Source: Chthonomonadaceae bacterium
Lineage (GTDB): Bacteria > Armatimonadota > Chthonomonadetes > Chthonomonadales > Chthonomonadaceae
DNA: 64,000 nt
Direction: 5' to 3'
Assembly: GCA_025352825.1 (NCBI GenBank)
Contig: JANXSG010000218.1
Location: forward strand, 1-64,000
Shown here: in pieces, positions 34,225-44,295 of the stretch
Layout of the letters: each line of letters opens with the position of its first letter
Numbering within the stretch: the stretch's first letter is position 1
Notes under the pieces: model-generated
Databases searched by the model: none
What the model was told of the DNA's origin: nothing
Seen by the model: only the letters and a program-made list of their open reading frames with translations
Translations under genes and position numbers: made by a program

Positions 34225-35436
34225 TTGGCAGATCTTGTAGATGTAGTTGTTGTGGGGGGCGGTATAGCAGGCGTTTCGGTGGCCTACGAACTGTCACGCC
34301 TCAACTATCGCGTGACGCTTCTTTCGAAAGGGAAATTGAGCGATCTTGAATCTCCAACCAACCGTGGGTTTGCCTGGATAAATGGCACTTCGAAACTACT
34401 TGATCGAGACTATCACCGACTGAATGCAGCAGGATTAGAATACTACAATACGCTTGCCAATTTGTTCAAAATGGAAGATATCGGACTTCATCTGGGAGGT
34501 GCGCTTTACTGGTCATCTGCTGCTTCAGAGGAGCATTTCGCATTCCAGAATGGTAGGTCTGAAATCCTAAATAGTTGGGGATATCCCGCTACAAAGGTGT
34601 CTCGTGCAGAGATGAATATTTTAGAGCCAAATGTGCATTTAACGGATGATGCACAGGGTCTATTTATGTCGCAGGATCGCTGGCTCGATACACCTCTTTT
34701 CTTGAGTAAGTTAAAGTCCGCCGCTTCTGAACTTGGCTGCGAGTTTCGAGAAAACTGCCCGGCGCTAAGTTTCTCAAGATCGGTAGATGGCTCTATAGGA
34801 TCCGTGGCAACTGCCGAGGGCAGATTTACTACTCGAATTTTGGTACTTGCAGCCGGGTTGAGTACCAGCAGGATCGTTAGTCAGATCGATCCAACGCTAA
34901 CTAGATTTGTGCCGATCAAGGCTGTTCCCGGTCTGCTGGTTGAGACTGAGCCACCAGCGACGAAACCACTGATAGAACGAGTTCTATATCCTAATGATTC
35001 TGGTGGGCTGCATCTCCGGCCGACTGTGGAGGGCGGGGTACTGATAGGAGGTGAAGATATCGATCAACAGCTTGCGCCAGAAATAAAATTCCCTCCATTG
35101 GAATACGTTGAGAATCTCCTGGCAAGATCAGAGATATTCCTTCCGGAATTGAAACAGATTCGATTGGAAAACAGATATGCCAGCAGGATATGTGTTCGAT
35201 CAATTCCGAACGATGAGATGCCCATAGTAGGCGAGCTGCCGCAAGTACCAGGCACATATATCGCGGTAATGCACAGCGGCATCACTTTTGGCCCCTTAAT
35301 TGGGAAGCTGCTCGCGTATCATATCCATACAGGAGATATGCCTGAGCGAACTAGACACTACTCCCCTGCTCGATTTGCCGCCCTCACCCCCCAACCCTCT
35401 TTCCCAAAATCAGGAGAGGGGGATATAGACAGTTAA
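34225..35436 (+). CDS. FAD-dependent oxidoreductase (DadA/DAO-like)
   Basis: The 403-residue cytoplasmic flavoprotein starts at TTG after AAAGGAAA. The N-terminal dinucleotide motif VVVVGGGIAGVSVAYELSRL (residues 7-27, GxGxxG) is clear. LVLAAGLSTSRI and the C-terminal YIAVMHSGITFGPLIGK are DAO-type features. It probably oxidises an amino acid or small amine. The last 19 residues, AALTPQPSFPKSGEGDIDS, are translated from a repeat (35380-35552), so the native C-terminus has been replaced or extended. Confidence 0.87.
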   Translation: MADLVDVVVVGGGIAGVSVAYELSRLNYRVTLLSKGKLSDLESPTNRGFAWINGTSKLLDRDYHRLNAAGLEYYNTLANLFKMEDIGLHLGGALYWSSAASEEHFAFQNGRSEILNSWGYPATKVSRAEMNILEPNVHLTDDAQGLFMSQDRWLDTPLFLSKLKSAASELGCEFRENCPALSFSRSVDGSIGSVATAEGRFTTRILVLAAGLSTSRIVSQIDPTLTRFVPIKAVPGLLVETEPPATKPLIERVLYPNDSGGLHLRPTVEGGVLIGGEDIDQQLAPEIKFPPLEYVENLLARSEIFLPELKQIRLENRYASRICVRSIPNDEMPIVGELPQVPGTYIAVMHSGITFGPLIGKLLAYHIHTGDMPERTRHYSPARFAALTPQPSFPKSGEGDIDS

Positions 35437-35552
35437 TTTGAGGGTAGATAAATCTATTTTACAAGCTAATCAAGACAAAAAGTATACGAGTAGTTCCTTG
35501 GTTTTATCTCCCCTTCTCCTGTTTTTGGGAAAGGGGGTTGGGGGGTGAGGGC
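35380..35552. repeat. MITE-like repeat family B, copy 3, fused to a gene end
   Basis: Two arms of about 48 bases form a long inverted repeat (GCCCTCACCCCCCAACC and its complement at 35531-35552), with CCCTTCTCCTGTTTTTGGGA inside. The left arm supplies the C-terminal codons and TAA of the FAD oxidoreductase gene. The TGAGGTAATTGCAAAAG ends seen in other copies are missing, so this copy is a variant or truncation. Confidence 0.8.
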
Positions 35553-35561
35553 AAGCGCAGC

Positions 35562-36353
35562 CTAGATTCCTTTAGAGCGTAGGAACTCGAAACTTGATCT
35601 CAGGCAGTCGAATGGATCCCTGCGGCAGCTATCTTGTTCGACAGCGTACCATTCCACACCGGCATTCTTACAGGCGGGAAGCAGCGATTCCCAATCCATA
35701 TTACCCTCACCCACAGCGGCAGTATCCGGGGCTTTACCGAGTACCACTTCCATATCCTTAATGTGAATCACAGGTGTCCGGCCCTTGCATTCCGCCATCC
35801 GCCTAATCGGATTGACTCCCGCGTGATGCACCCAGTAGAGATCAATCTCCAGCTTCAGATCTGTCCCGCCATCTTCTAAAAGCACACTGTGTGGCCAGCG
35901 ACGATTAGCGCCGAGCCGTTCGAACTCATGGTCGTGATTATGCACACCAAACTGAATTCCTGCTGTTTTCAATTTTGCTATCACGGGTACTGCATCATTT
36001 ACAAAGCGGCTATATCCTTCAAGGCCATCCTTTGTATACGAACTCGGCAGCCCTCCGATAGCTGCGAAATTACATCCGATTTGATGATGGAATTCTATCT
36101 CCTTGTCGGTCTTGTTTGCCAGTGACTCCCAGCTTCTATGTGTCGCAATACATCGGATGCCATTGTCATCCATCATACTGCGAAAGAGGGAGGTAGTGAC
36201 TGCAGGAGAATCTCCGTCCATTGCGCCAACCGCAGAAGCCTGCACGGCGGGATATCCAATGCGATGCAGCTTAACCAGGCTTTCCGATAGATCTTTTTCG
36301 GTTTTGGTGAAATCGCGTATAGTGTACATCTGAGCGGCAATTTTGGATGACAT
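35562..36353 (-). CDS. sugar phosphate isomerase/epimerase-like TIM-barrel protein
   Basis: The 263-residue protein starts at the ATG seven bases after AAGGAG; an ATG six bases upstream is too close. It has the family TIM-barrel pattern AAQMYTIRDFTK, IQFGVHNHDHEF, LKLEIDLYWVHHAG, VIHIKDME and YAVEQDSC, with the metal-binding Glu, Asp and His. It probably isomerises or epimerises a sugar or sugar phosphate. The exact substrate is not known. It stands alone between clpB and the FAD oxidoreductase, convergent with the latter. Confidence 0.85.
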   Translation of the reverse strand: MSSKIAAQMYTIRDFTKTEKDLSESLVKLHRIGYPAVQASAVGAMDGDSPAVTTSLFRSMMDDNGIRCIATHRSWESLANKTDKEIEFHHQIGCNFAAIGGLPSSYTKDGLEGYSRFVNDAVPVIAKLKTAGIQFGVHNHDHEFERLGANRRWPHSVLLEDGGTDLKLEIDLYWVHHAGVNPIRRMAECKGRTPVIHIKDMEVVLGKAPDTAAVGEGNMDWESLLPACKNAGVEWYAVEQDSCRRDPFDCLRSSFEFLRSKGI

Positions 36354-36416
36354 GATCATACTCCTTCAATACTAAGTTTTATCACATCAATACACCATTT
36401 ACCACGAAATTTCCTA

Positions 36417-39011
36417 CTACTCCTTACTGAAAAGTAGATTTTCATCTTCATCAGAATCCACTTTCACATGATCGCCTTCTTTAAACTCTCCTTGCAGCAG
36501 CCTCTGAGAGAGCGGATCAAGAATTAGTTTCTGAATAGCCCGCTTCAGTGGGCGAGCTCCATAGACTGGATCGTAACCGGCGAGAGCCAATGATCTTTCG
36601 GCAGCCTCTGTCACTGTCAACCCAAGTTTTCTATCCAGAAGCCGTTTACGCAGAATATTGAGCTGAATATCTACGATCTTCTTAATTTGATCGATAGAGA
36701 GACTTTGGAAAACAATAATCTCATCGATGCGGTTCAAGAATTCGGGTCGGAAGTGATTTTGGACTGACTCCATCACACGCTTCTTCATTTCCGCAGGATC
36801 TATCAGACCCATCTCTTGAATGTACTGGCTGCCAATGTTCGAGGTCATGATGATCACAGTATTTCGGAAGTCGACTGTTCTGCCCTGTCCATCTGTAAGC
36901 CGTCCATCGTCCAGGAGCTGAAGGAGAACATTGAAGACATCTGGATGCGCTTTTTCGATCTCATCGAACAGGATAACGCAATACGGCCTTCTCCGAACTA
37001 ACTCTGTCAGTTGCCCCCCTTCTTCGTAACCTACGTACCCAGGGGGCGCTCCCAACAGTCTGGAAACCGTGTGTTTCTCCATATACTCACTCATATCTAT
37101 CCGAACCATGGCACGCTCATCGTCAAACAGGAGCTCTGCTAGCGCTCTAGCGAGTTCCGTTTTTCCTACTCCCGTCGGCCCGAGAAAGATGAAGCTGCCG
37201 ATAGGCCGATTGGGATCGGAAAGCCCAGACCGTGATCGACGTACTGCATTCGAGACGGCTCCCACCGCTTCGTCCTGACCTATGACACGTTCATGAAGCC
37301 CTTCCTCCATCTTTAGCAGCTTCTGCATTTCGCCTTCCAGCAGCCGGCTGACAGGGATACCCGTCCACTTTCCAACGATTTCAGCAATATCGTCTGCAGT
37401 GACCTCCTCCTGGAGCATGGCTTGATCTCCCCCTTGCACACTGGTGAGTTCATTCTGTTCCTGTTCCAATCGTTTGGTGAGAGTGTGCATGTTGCCATAC
37501 TGCAGCTCTGCAGCTTTGGCTAAATCACCGATGCGTTCGGCTGCTTCTGCTTGAAGCCGTGTCTGTTCTATCTCCTGCTTAGTTCTACTGATCTTCTGAA
37601 TGACCCGCTTCTCGTTTTCCCAACGCGATTTTAGTTTGCTGCTCTCTTCTCGTAGTTCTCCCAGCTCGGATTCTATTTTTTCCAGTCGCTCTATACTCGG
37701 GGCATCCGTCTCCTTTTTTAAAGCCACTCTTTCAATCTCGAGCTGCCGTATTCGACGTTCAACCACATCGATCTCAGCAGGCATAGAATCTATCTCTATA
37801 CGCAGTCTGGATGCAGATTCATCCACCAGATCGATGGCTTTATCTGGAAGGAACCGATCTGTGATATATCTATTCGAAAGCACTGCCGCCGCCACCAAAG
37901 CGCTGTCCGTGATTCGTATCCCATGATGCACTTCATACTTCTCTTTGAGTCCGCGCAGTATACCGATTGTATCTTCGACACTCGGTTCGTTCACCATTAC
38001 AGGCTGGAAGCGTCGTTCCAGCGCGGCATCTTTTTCAATATATTTCCTATACTCATCAAGTGTTGTGGCCCCCACACAGCGCAGCTCTCCGCGCGCAAGC
38101 ATGGGTTTGAGCATATTGGAGGCGTCCATTGCACCCTCTGCTTTTCCTGCTCCCACCAGTGTGTGCATCTCATCTATAAATAGTATGACTGCTCCAGCGC
38201 TCTCCGAAACTTCCTGAAGCACTGCTTTCAATCTGTCCTCAAACTCACCTCGATATTTGGCGCCGGCGATTAGACTGCTGAGATCAAGGGAGATTACGAG
38301 CTTCTCTTTCAGACTCTCCGGAACATCGCCTTCTACTATGCGCTGTGCCAACCCCTCAACGATAGCAGTTTTACCTACGCCTGGTTCTCCAATCAACACA
38401 GGATTATTCTTGGTACGGCGTGATAGGACCTGAATCACTCGTCTGATCTCTTCATCACGACCTATCACAGGATCGAGTTTCTGTTTACGAGCAGCTTCGG
38501 TCAAATCACGTCCATATCTTGTAAGAGCGCCATACTTCTCTTCCGGATTTTGATCGGTGACGCGTTTCGTGCCTCGTACATCTTTTAATGCCTGCAGTAG
38601 CAGGTCTCTGGTCACTCCCTGAGCCTTCAGCAGTCTAGCGGAAGCGCCATGCTGCTCCGCTACTATTCCCAGCAGAAGATGTTCCGTACTGACAAACTCA
38701 TCTTTCATCTGTTCTGCTTCGCTGAACGCGGTGTTCATCACAGACCGAAGTCTGGGAGTGAGGCTGGAGGCGGTTTCTGCAGAACCAGATATTTTTGGAA
38801 TACGTTCTAGCTCTAGTGTCAACTTATCTCTGAGCTGTGGGATGCTGACACCCAATTTCTGAAGCAGAGGAATAGTGACACCATCCTCCTGTGCGATGAG
38901 CGCCGCTAGAATATGTTCCACATCTATCTGAACATTTTGGCTTCGCTCGGCCATGCTCTGCCCTTGCTGCACCGCTTCCTGTGCTTTAATAGTAAGCTTA
39001 TCCATTCTCAT
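36417..39011 (-). CDS. clpB: ClpB AAA+ disaggregase
   Basis: The 864-residue protein has the N-domain (two Clp repeats, about 1-145), AAA-1 (GEPGVGKT Walker A near 206, [11 protein letters not shown]), a coiled-coil middle domain (about 400-520) and AAA-2 ([18 protein letters not shown]). The end is MTSNIGS with ARPLKRAI. It unfolds aggregated proteins with DnaK. The ATG at 39011 has GGAGGG nine bases upstream. It has its own promoter (39065-39093); no heat-shock CIRCE element is seen. Confidence 0.97.
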   Translation of the reverse strand: MRMDKLTIKAQEAVQQGQSMAERSQNVQIDVEHILAALIAQEDGVTIPLLQKLGVSIPQLRDKLTLELERIPKISGSAETASSLTPRLRSVMNTAFSEAEQMKDEFVSTEHLLLGIVAEQHGASARLLKAQGVTRDLLLQALKDVRGTKRVTDQNPEEKYGALTRYGRDLTEAARKQKLDPVIGRDEEIRRVIQVLSRRTKNNPVLIGEPGVGKTAIVEGLAQRIVEGDVPESLKEKLVISLDLSSLIAGAKYRGEFEDRLKAVLQEVSESAGAVILFIDEMHTLVGAGKAEGAMDASNMLKPMLARGELRCVGATTLDEYRKYIEKDAALERRFQPVMVNEPSVEDTIGILRGLKEKYEVHHGIRITDSALVAAAVLSNRYITDRFLPDKAIDLVDESASRLRIEIDSMPAEIDVVERRIRQLEIERVALKKETDAPSIERLEKIESELGELREESSKLKSRWENEKRVIQKISRTKQEIEQTRLQAEAAERIGDLAKAAELQYGNMHTLTKRLEQEQNELTSVQGGDQAMLQEEVTADDIAEIVGKWTGIPVSRLLEGEMQKLLKMEEGLHERVIGQDEAVGAVSNAVRRSRSGLSDPNRPIGSFIFLGPTGVGKTELARALAELLFDDERAMVRIDMSEYMEKHTVSRLLGAPPGYVGYEEGGQLTELVRRRPYCVILFDEIEKAHPDVFNVLLQLLDDGRLTDGQGRTVDFRNTVIIMTSNIGSQYIQEMGLIDPAEMKKRVMESVQNHFRPEFLNRIDEIIVFQSLSIDQIKKIVDIQLNILRKRLLDRKLGLTVTEAAERSLALAGYDPVYGARPLKRAIQKLILDPLSQRLLQGEFKEGDHVKVDSDEDENLLFSKE

Positions 39012-39064
39012 GATTACTACCCTCCATATTCTGTAATACTTTAAATAAATATATAGATATGATT

Positions 39065-39093
39065 ATCATACCATTTGAGTGTATTGTTGTCAA
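39065..39093 (-). promoter_or_regulatory. sigma-70 type promoter of clpB
   Basis: TTGACA (39088-39093) and TATGAT (39065-39070) are separated by 17 bases on the minus strand. The start is about 60 bases upstream of the ATG. Confidence 0.82.
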
Positions 39094-39198
39094 GTAATAA
39101 TTATCACAACTGTTTATAAGATATGTTGCAGGTGATTTAGGGACGGACATCGAAAGTACAAATGTTCCAAAAAGAATTTTTATGGAAAGGTTAATACA

Positions 39199-39579
39199 TT
39201 GGATAAAAAGCCGATTCACACGGGAGCCGCAGTAGCTGGTTCACCATATTCACCAGGAATTGTTACTGGGAATTTAGTTTTTGTTTCTGGTCAGGTTCCC
39301 ATGAATCCTGAAACAAAGGAGGTGCTTAGAAATGATTTTGAGGGAGAAGTAAAACTCTGCATCGAAAATGTTGAGCGTGTGCTCAAAGCAGCCGGTACCG
39401 ATTTGGAACACTGCGTCAAAGTAGTAGTATTTCTTGCGGATATGGATAATTTTAGTAGGTTGAATAAGATCTATAATGCTTATTTTGGAGATACCAAGCC
39501 TGCAAGAAGCTGTGTTCAGGTTGCGCGGCTTCCACTGGACGTCGATGTGGAGATTGAAGCCATAGCAACTTTAAATTAA
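39199..39579 (+). CDS. ridA: RidA-family enamine/imine deaminase
   Basis: The 126-residue protein starts at TTG after GGAAAGG. The RidA fold is recognised by YSPGIVTGNLVFVSGQVPM, VKVVVFLADMDNF and the C-terminal PARSCVQVARLPLDVDVEIE with its conserved catalytic Arg. It hydrolyses reactive 2-aminoacrylate and similar intermediates in the cytoplasm. Divergent from clpB. Confidence 0.95.
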   Translation: MDKKPIHTGAAVAGSPYSPGIVTGNLVFVSGQVPMNPETKEVLRNDFEGEVKLCIENVERVLKAAGTDLEHCVKVVVFLADMDNFSRLNKIYNAYFGDTKPARSCVQVARLPLDVDVEIEAIATLN

Positions 39580-39710
39580 TTGATACACGAGTGAATTGAT
39601 TTAAGCATTAAATCGATTTTATTAGATTATCGGTTTGGAGTTAAATTCAGCTCCGATTGCATGCAATCCTGATTACAATTCTGGAAATATTTCACCAGTA
39701 ATGGTTATGA

Positions 39711-39829
39711 TTTTTAGACAGGATTAACAAGATTTATAGGATTAAAGCGGAGCTATAAATCGAACATTTACCGCTATTTCGTTCGTCACATGGTAGATAA
39801 CTTAATCCTTGTAATCCTGTCTGAAAATA
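39711..39829. repeat. inverted repeat element (AGACAGGATTAACA type)
   Basis: AGACAGGATTAACAAG with a second GGATTAA follows on the left (39716-39745), and the right arm ends with CTTGTAATCCTGTCTGAAA (39801-39829). The arms pair over about 22 of 28 positions. Repeats of this composition occur in many bacteria. It lies in the 300-base gap between ridA and the CBS-GGDEF gene, where I see nothing else. Confidence 0.6.
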
Positions 39830-39879
39830 CTCCAGTGTGATTATCGTTTTTAATCTAAGTGTGCAGCTGATTTTGATAA

Positions 39880-41460
39880 CTAAAGATTTGCTGGGGGTAT
39901 TGGCCGTGAGCTCCCTGATATATCTGGAGCTAAAGTTCTTCTGAACTGAAGATTTGCTGCGGCCAGCACAGCCATTGCCACGGCTCTATGTATATCCATG
40001 TTTACAAATGCAGATCCGGCGATTGGACGAGCATCTTCCGGAGTAAGATAGTGGCCAATAACGGTAACTAATGTACGGCCATCTTCTGTGTGGGCCGTAA
40101 GTACTTCATTTAGTCTGAGATCGTGCTCAGGCGGCAGCGCTTGACGGTATGCAGCTATAGTCGTTTCCGCCACAAGTTTTTTTAGGCCAGAAGAATCTGC
40201 TTTTCGGCAAAGTTCACCTGTATATATATTACCTAACTGTTCTTCAGAATGATGGGATATATTATGATCTGATAAAGTATCCGGTTGCGTTCGTATAAGG
40301 TGTGTATCGCGAACTATAGCCTGGCTCGCTGCGGTTCTATTATCCTCGAGAGCGACCAAAACTTTCGTCAGTTTTCCCTCATCAGAAATCGATATTCTCG
40401 ACAGATGGAGGAAGTCTGAGTGTACAATTCTTTTTGTCATATCTTGTGGAACTGGGTTAAACTCGCTGAGACTAAAAGGAGGCTGTGCGATTAAATCTCC
40501 TTCAGCGGCACTATTAATATTTTCATTTGCTTGTCTGATGGCGTTGAATAAAGGTGTAAAAGTACCTTCCTTATCATCCTGTTGTTTTGCTTCACTCTCC
40601 TGATGAACTTCTTGAAACTGTTGATAATTTACTGCCTTTGTTGTTTTCTTCAGTAGGCAGTCTCGACTGGCGAGATTAATTAAATTGTTGAGAGTCGCTG
40701 CAAAATGAACTTGCTCACGCTCCTTGGTGCGTCTTCCTCCGCGCATTCCTATCGATATTGATATTGAATCTCCACATGCGTCTAAAACACGCAAACTGGC
40801 TATTTCCTGCGAAATAGCTTTAGACAGTGAATTAGAATCCGATACAGCACGTATGGTAGCGATACAAAACTCATCGCCCCCATATCTGCAAACAAGGTCT
40901 AAAGAAGCATCCGTGGTATCACGCAGCACATTCGAAACGTTTCTTAGAACAGTGTCTCCCACTACATGCCCATATCGCTTATTAAATAGGCCAAAGCCGT
41001 CTATGTCCAGGAAAAGTATGGTGATTTCGTGTCCTGAACGCAGTTTTTCTATCGCCCATTCACGCATACTGTCCGACCACAAAAGTTCTGTGAGTGGATC
41101 TGTGGCGCGGCGTAATTCTGCCAAAAGATCTGAGTTTGAAATAACACCTAATAGATCGCCCTCATCCGTCAATACAGGTATTCGACCCAGCTCTTCCCGC
41201 ATCATCTGCTCTGCAGCATCGCGCAAATTCATTGTAGGGGATGCAGGATGAATATCCCTTTGCATCACTTCACTTACTTTTGTATGTAGATCAACTCCGA
41301 TGAGATGCTTGTAAAGTATCATGCCAACAAGCTTGTTATTTTCGATAACTGGAATGCCATCGATATTATGGCCTCGCATTAAGAGAATAACCGTCTCAAC
41401 TCGATGGGCAGGATTCACCCATACAGGATCTTTTCGGAGTATGTCGGAGATAGTTTTCAT
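39880..41460 (-). CDS. CBS-GGDEF protein, diguanylate cyclase, with an unassigned C-terminus
   Basis: The 526-residue protein has two CBS motifs (about 1-115) and a GGDEF domain (about 120-270) with LFLDIDGFGLFNK and the intact RYGGDEFC active site. It should make c-di-GMP, probably gated by a nucleotide binding the CBS pair. A hydrophilic linker follows, then a C-terminal domain of about 175 residues (KVLVALEDNRTAASQAIV, LVAETTIAAYRQALPPEHDL, ending VNMDIHRAVAMAVLAAANLQ) that I do not recognise. No membrane segments. Confidence 0.85.
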   Translation of the reverse strand: MKTISDILRKDPVWVNPAHRVETVILLMRGHNIDGIPVIENNKLVGMILYKHLIGVDLHTKVSEVMQRDIHPASPTMNLRDAAEQMMREELGRIPVLTDEGDLLGVISNSDLLAELRRATDPLTELLWSDSMREWAIEKLRSGHEITILFLDIDGFGLFNKRYGHVVGDTVLRNVSNVLRDTTDASLDLVCRYGGDEFCIATIRAVSDSNSLSKAISQEIASLRVLDACGDSISISIGMRGGRRTKEREQVHFAATLNNLINLASRDCLLKKTTKAVNYQQFQEVHQESEAKQQDDKEGTFTPLFNAIRQANENINSAAEGDLIAQPPFSLSEFNPVPQDMTKRIVHSDFLHLSRISISDEGKLTKVLVALEDNRTAASQAIVRDTHLIRTQPDTLSDHNISHHSEEQLGNIYTGELCRKADSSGLKKLVAETTIAAYRQALPPEHDLRLNEVLTAHTEDGRTLVTVIGHYLTPEDARPIAGSAFVNMDIHRAVAMAVLAAANLQFRRTLAPDISGSSRPIPPANL

Positions 41461-41554
41461 AATGGCTTTAGTAAGCTCCGTGGAAGAAAATAAAAAATAG
41501 TTGTCGTTTTGGTTACTACGATAGGCAATCTTTCAATTACTTCGAAAGCTTGTT

Positions 41555-42391
41555 CTACATCAATGACAGTTGAACTGCTTGTCTGCCGGCCTGCCAGAAA
41601 ACACTTGGGTGATCTCGAAGTGCAACATCTAGCGCAAATGGTACTTTAGTATTTGCTCTGATTCCTGCCTGTACCGACCTTCTTGCCAGCGAAGGAGAGT
41701 TGTTCACCCGGGATAGATGCGCCAGCCAAATGGTGGAGGGGCCATCTTCTTCGAGCCGTTTCGATACAGCATCTGCACACGCTTTGTTAGATAGATGACC
41801 AGTTTCTGAAGCTACTCTTGCTTTCATTTCGTGCGTGTATGGCCCTCTTTGCAGCCAGTCGAGGTCGTGATTGGCTTCGAGTATAATCAAATCAGCTTTG
41901 GAAAGTGCAGATTGTAGTTCAACAGAACAGTATCCAGTGTCGGTTGCATAGACTATTTTGGTATTTCCTGATTCTAATATCCATCCCACTGGTTCCACAG
42001 CATCATGAGAAACTGAAAATGAACGCACCGTGAAGCATCCAATCTCGCGTGTCTCTCCCGTTGACAGCTCCTCACAATCGTAACTAAGTTCATCTCGCGC
42101 AGCGCAAGCCTGAAGAGTAGCGGTGTTGGATACTACTGGGGCACGAGATTTTCTGGCAATTGGCCCAAGGCCCGATGTATGGTCGGAGTGTTCGTGAGTT
42201 ATTAGAATAGCGCTGAGTCCGGAGATATTGACTCCATGCTTAGAGAACTGTGGTGAGATAGTCCTTAGCGATAGACCTGCATCAATTAAAATGTTTGTAC
42301 TGCCACACTGAATCAGCATAGAATTTCCGCTGCTTCCGCTGGCAAGGCAGTGTACAGATACATCATTTGAAGGAGAAAAAGTATTTCCCAT
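41555..42391 (-). CDS. MBL-fold hydrolase, WalJ/YycJ-like
   Basis: The 278-residue protein has CLASGSSGNSMLIQCGSTN near the N-terminus and the metallo-beta-lactamase motif THEHSDHTSG (about 63-72). A late GHLSNKACADAV and metal-binding histidines follow. The SGSSGNS opening is typical of the WalJ/YycJ group, linked to cell-wall or DNA-processing roles. It follows ftsY by 14 bases on the same strand. Confidence 0.9.
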   Translation of the reverse strand: MGNTFSPSNDVSVHCLASGSSGNSMLIQCGSTNILIDAGLSLRTISPQFSKHGVNISGLSAILITHEHSDHTSGLGPIARKSRAPVVSNTATLQACAARDELSYDCEELSTGETREIGCFTVRSFSVSHDAVEPVGWILESGNTKIVYATDTGYCSVELQSALSKADLIILEANHDLDWLQRGPYTHEMKARVASETGHLSNKACADAVSKRLEEDGPSTIWLAHLSRVNNSPSLARRSVQAGIRANTKVPFALDVALRDHPSVFWQAGRQAVQLSLM

Positions 42392-42405
42392 GTCATCATC
42401 CGCAT

Positions 42406-43302
42406 CTATTCGAACAGGCTGTTGATAAAAGAAGTAGGATTAAAAACTTCAAGATCGTCCATCTTTTCACCAACACCGACTAATTTGATAGGAAGTCCGA
42501 GCTCATCTGCAATAGTGATCACAATTCCACCGCGGGCTGTTCCATCAAGTTTAGCGAGTGCAATACCAGTGAGGGGAACTGCAGTCATGAACATCTTGGC
42601 CTGGCTGATTCCGTTTTGACCTGTAGTAGCATCCAGCACGAGCAGGACTTCATCTGCAGGCCGTCCTAGCTCACGTTCGGTAATACGGTTGATTTTTTTT
42701 AGCTCTTCCATGAGGTTGGCACGATTGTGGAGTCTTCCTGCGGTGTCTGCGATAACATAGTCTGCATTGCGTGCCCTAGCAGCTTTAATCGCATCAAACA
42801 CGACAGCAGATGGATCTGCGCCGTCACGATGTTTCACGATTTCTGTACCCGAACGCTGTGCCCATATTTCTAGTTGATCGATAGCAGCCGCTCTAAAAGT
42901 GTCTGCTGCTGCTAATACCACTCGTTTTCCTTGTTTCTGAAGCATGTTCGCAAGCTTGGCGATAGTGGTGGTCTTGCCAACTCCATTCACTCCTACGATC
43001 AGATATAGCGTCGGCCCAGATACAGCCACTGTAAGCTTTACTGGGTGTTCGTCTGTACCCTTCTGGAGGACGGCAAACAGATCTTCCTTCAATCTCTGTA
43101 CTACTTCTTTTGCAGTAGTAATGCGTTCTTCTTGTACTGCCGATTTAAGATTAGTGAGTATATCATTGGTGGTATGTACATTGATATCGCCCTGAATCAT
43201 CAGCGCTTCCAGCTCTTCGAACAACTCATCATCAACTCGTCCACGCCCTGTTAATACTTGATCAATTTTTCGTATAAAATTATTAAAAAAACCAAACCGC
43301 AT
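42406..43302 (-). CDS. ftsY: signal recognition particle receptor FtsY
   Basis: The 298-residue NG-domain protein has GVNGVGKTTTIAKLA (G1), AADTFRAAAIDQLE, DTAGRLHN and ALAKLDGTARGG (G4). It ends KLVGVGEKMDDLEVFNPTSF. It has only a short N-terminal region and no acidic A-domain, as in many bacteria with a compact receptor. It targets SRP-bound ribosomes to the membrane. It forms a run with the WalJ-like gene. Confidence 0.97.
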   Translation of the reverse strand: MRFGFFNNFIRKIDQVLTGRGRVDDELFEELEALMIQGDINVHTTNDILTNLKSAVQEERITTAKEVVQRLKEDLFAVLQKGTDEHPVKLTVAVSGPTLYLIVGVNGVGKTTTIAKLANMLQKQGKRVVLAAADTFRAAAIDQLEIWAQRSGTEIVKHRDGADPSAVVFDAIKAARARNADYVIADTAGRLHNRANLMEELKKINRITERELGRPADEVLLVLDATTGQNGISQAKMFMTAVPLTGIALAKLDGTARGGIVITIADELGLPIKLVGVGEKMDDLEVFNPTSFINSLFE

Positions 43303-43408
43303 TTGGAAACTTTCTATGACGCTTATGCATATTTAGATGGTGAAAATACTTGGAACATGTAGACTCTATTATAGTGTGTATCTCAGTTTACGTCAAGCAA
43401 ATTTTGGT

Positions 43409-44272
43409 TCAATTTTGGAGATTGTTTTTAGAATGCCTGCTGTTAATACTCAAACGTGCTATTTCACGTGCGCAGAGAAACATGGACAAGAGTGAAAAAA
43501 TGATTAACAAATATTTATCACTAATATTAGGAATAATAGTGAATGTAATAATCCCCCCAATAATCCCTCCAACAAGAGCTGTTCCACCATACTGTGCATC
43601 GATTAACCCCTGTTTTCCATAACTCCAGGTTGGAAGTATTGCAGCCAGTACCACCACTATCAGCGCTGTAATTACAGTATCATGCGCGGTCAATCCGAAG
43701 AGATAGTGCAAACAGGGATACAGAAGCACCCCGGTGGTAATACCAGTGAGTTGGGATAACGCACCAATAACCGCCCCAGCGGCTACTAAACGAATACCTC
43801 CTGTCCAGTGAAAATAGTAGGGGAGGTCGAACGCAGTCATGCGAACTGTTCGGACAATGATAAAGACACATAAAAACATAGCCAATGCTTGAAATACTGA
43901 TCTAGAAGGGGAGTCGGGCGAAGTTTTTACCAATTGGGCAGAAAACAGAGCTCCCACAGTGGCTCCTGCAAAGAGCAGGAGGCCATAATACATGAGATAA
44001 AGCACAACATAATGCCCCACTGCATAGCCGATTACTGTAGTGAGAGAAGCTGCCAGAGCATATCTCATGGCGGTAGCATGAGCTTTTTCTGTTTTGAATC
44101 CTAGCATCCACTCTAATGCAGGAGTGTATGCTAGATGAGCCCCTAGCCCGGCCAGAGAGGAAAGTAAGCCGACAACAGCTGCTGAGATAACCACGATCAC
44201 CACCTTGATGCGGCTGATGTCTAAAGTTCGTCTGCGTCTGCCAGATGGATTGCCACTGTTATTTTGAGACAT
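43409..44272 (-). CDS. TSUP (TauE/SafE) family permease
   Basis: The 287-residue protein has a basic N-terminus and eight or so hydrophobic helices. VISAAVVGLLSSLAGLGAHL and AGAVIGALSQLTGITTGVLL are the two TSUP repeats. These transporters move sulfite, sulfonates or related anions; the substrate here is unknown. It follows the M16 peptidase gene after 23 bases. Confidence 0.88.
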   Translation of the reverse strand: MSQNNSGNPSGRRRRTLDISRIKVVIVVISAAVVGLLSSLAGLGAHLAYTPALEWMLGFKTEKAHATAMRYALAASLTTVIGYAVGHYVVLYLMYYGLLLFAGATVGALFSAQLVKTSPDSPSRSVFQALAMFLCVFIIVRTVRMTAFDLPYYFHWTGGIRLVAAGAVIGALSQLTGITTGVLLYPCLHYLFGLTAHDTVITALIVVVLAAILPTWSYGKQGLIDAQYGGTALVGGIIGGIITFTIIPNISDKYLLIIFSLLSMFLCAREIARLSINSRHSKNNLQN

Positions 44273-44295
44273 GGTTGTCCTTCACTGCCTCAAAG

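Noticed and set aside
37600-37926. 108-residue plus-strand frame
   Set aside because: Antisense to the clpB coiled coil, Ser-rich by reverse reading; a shadow.
40724-41251. 175-residue plus-strand frame
   Set aside because: Antisense to the GGDEF region with Ser/Arg-rich content; it is a shadow of that gene.
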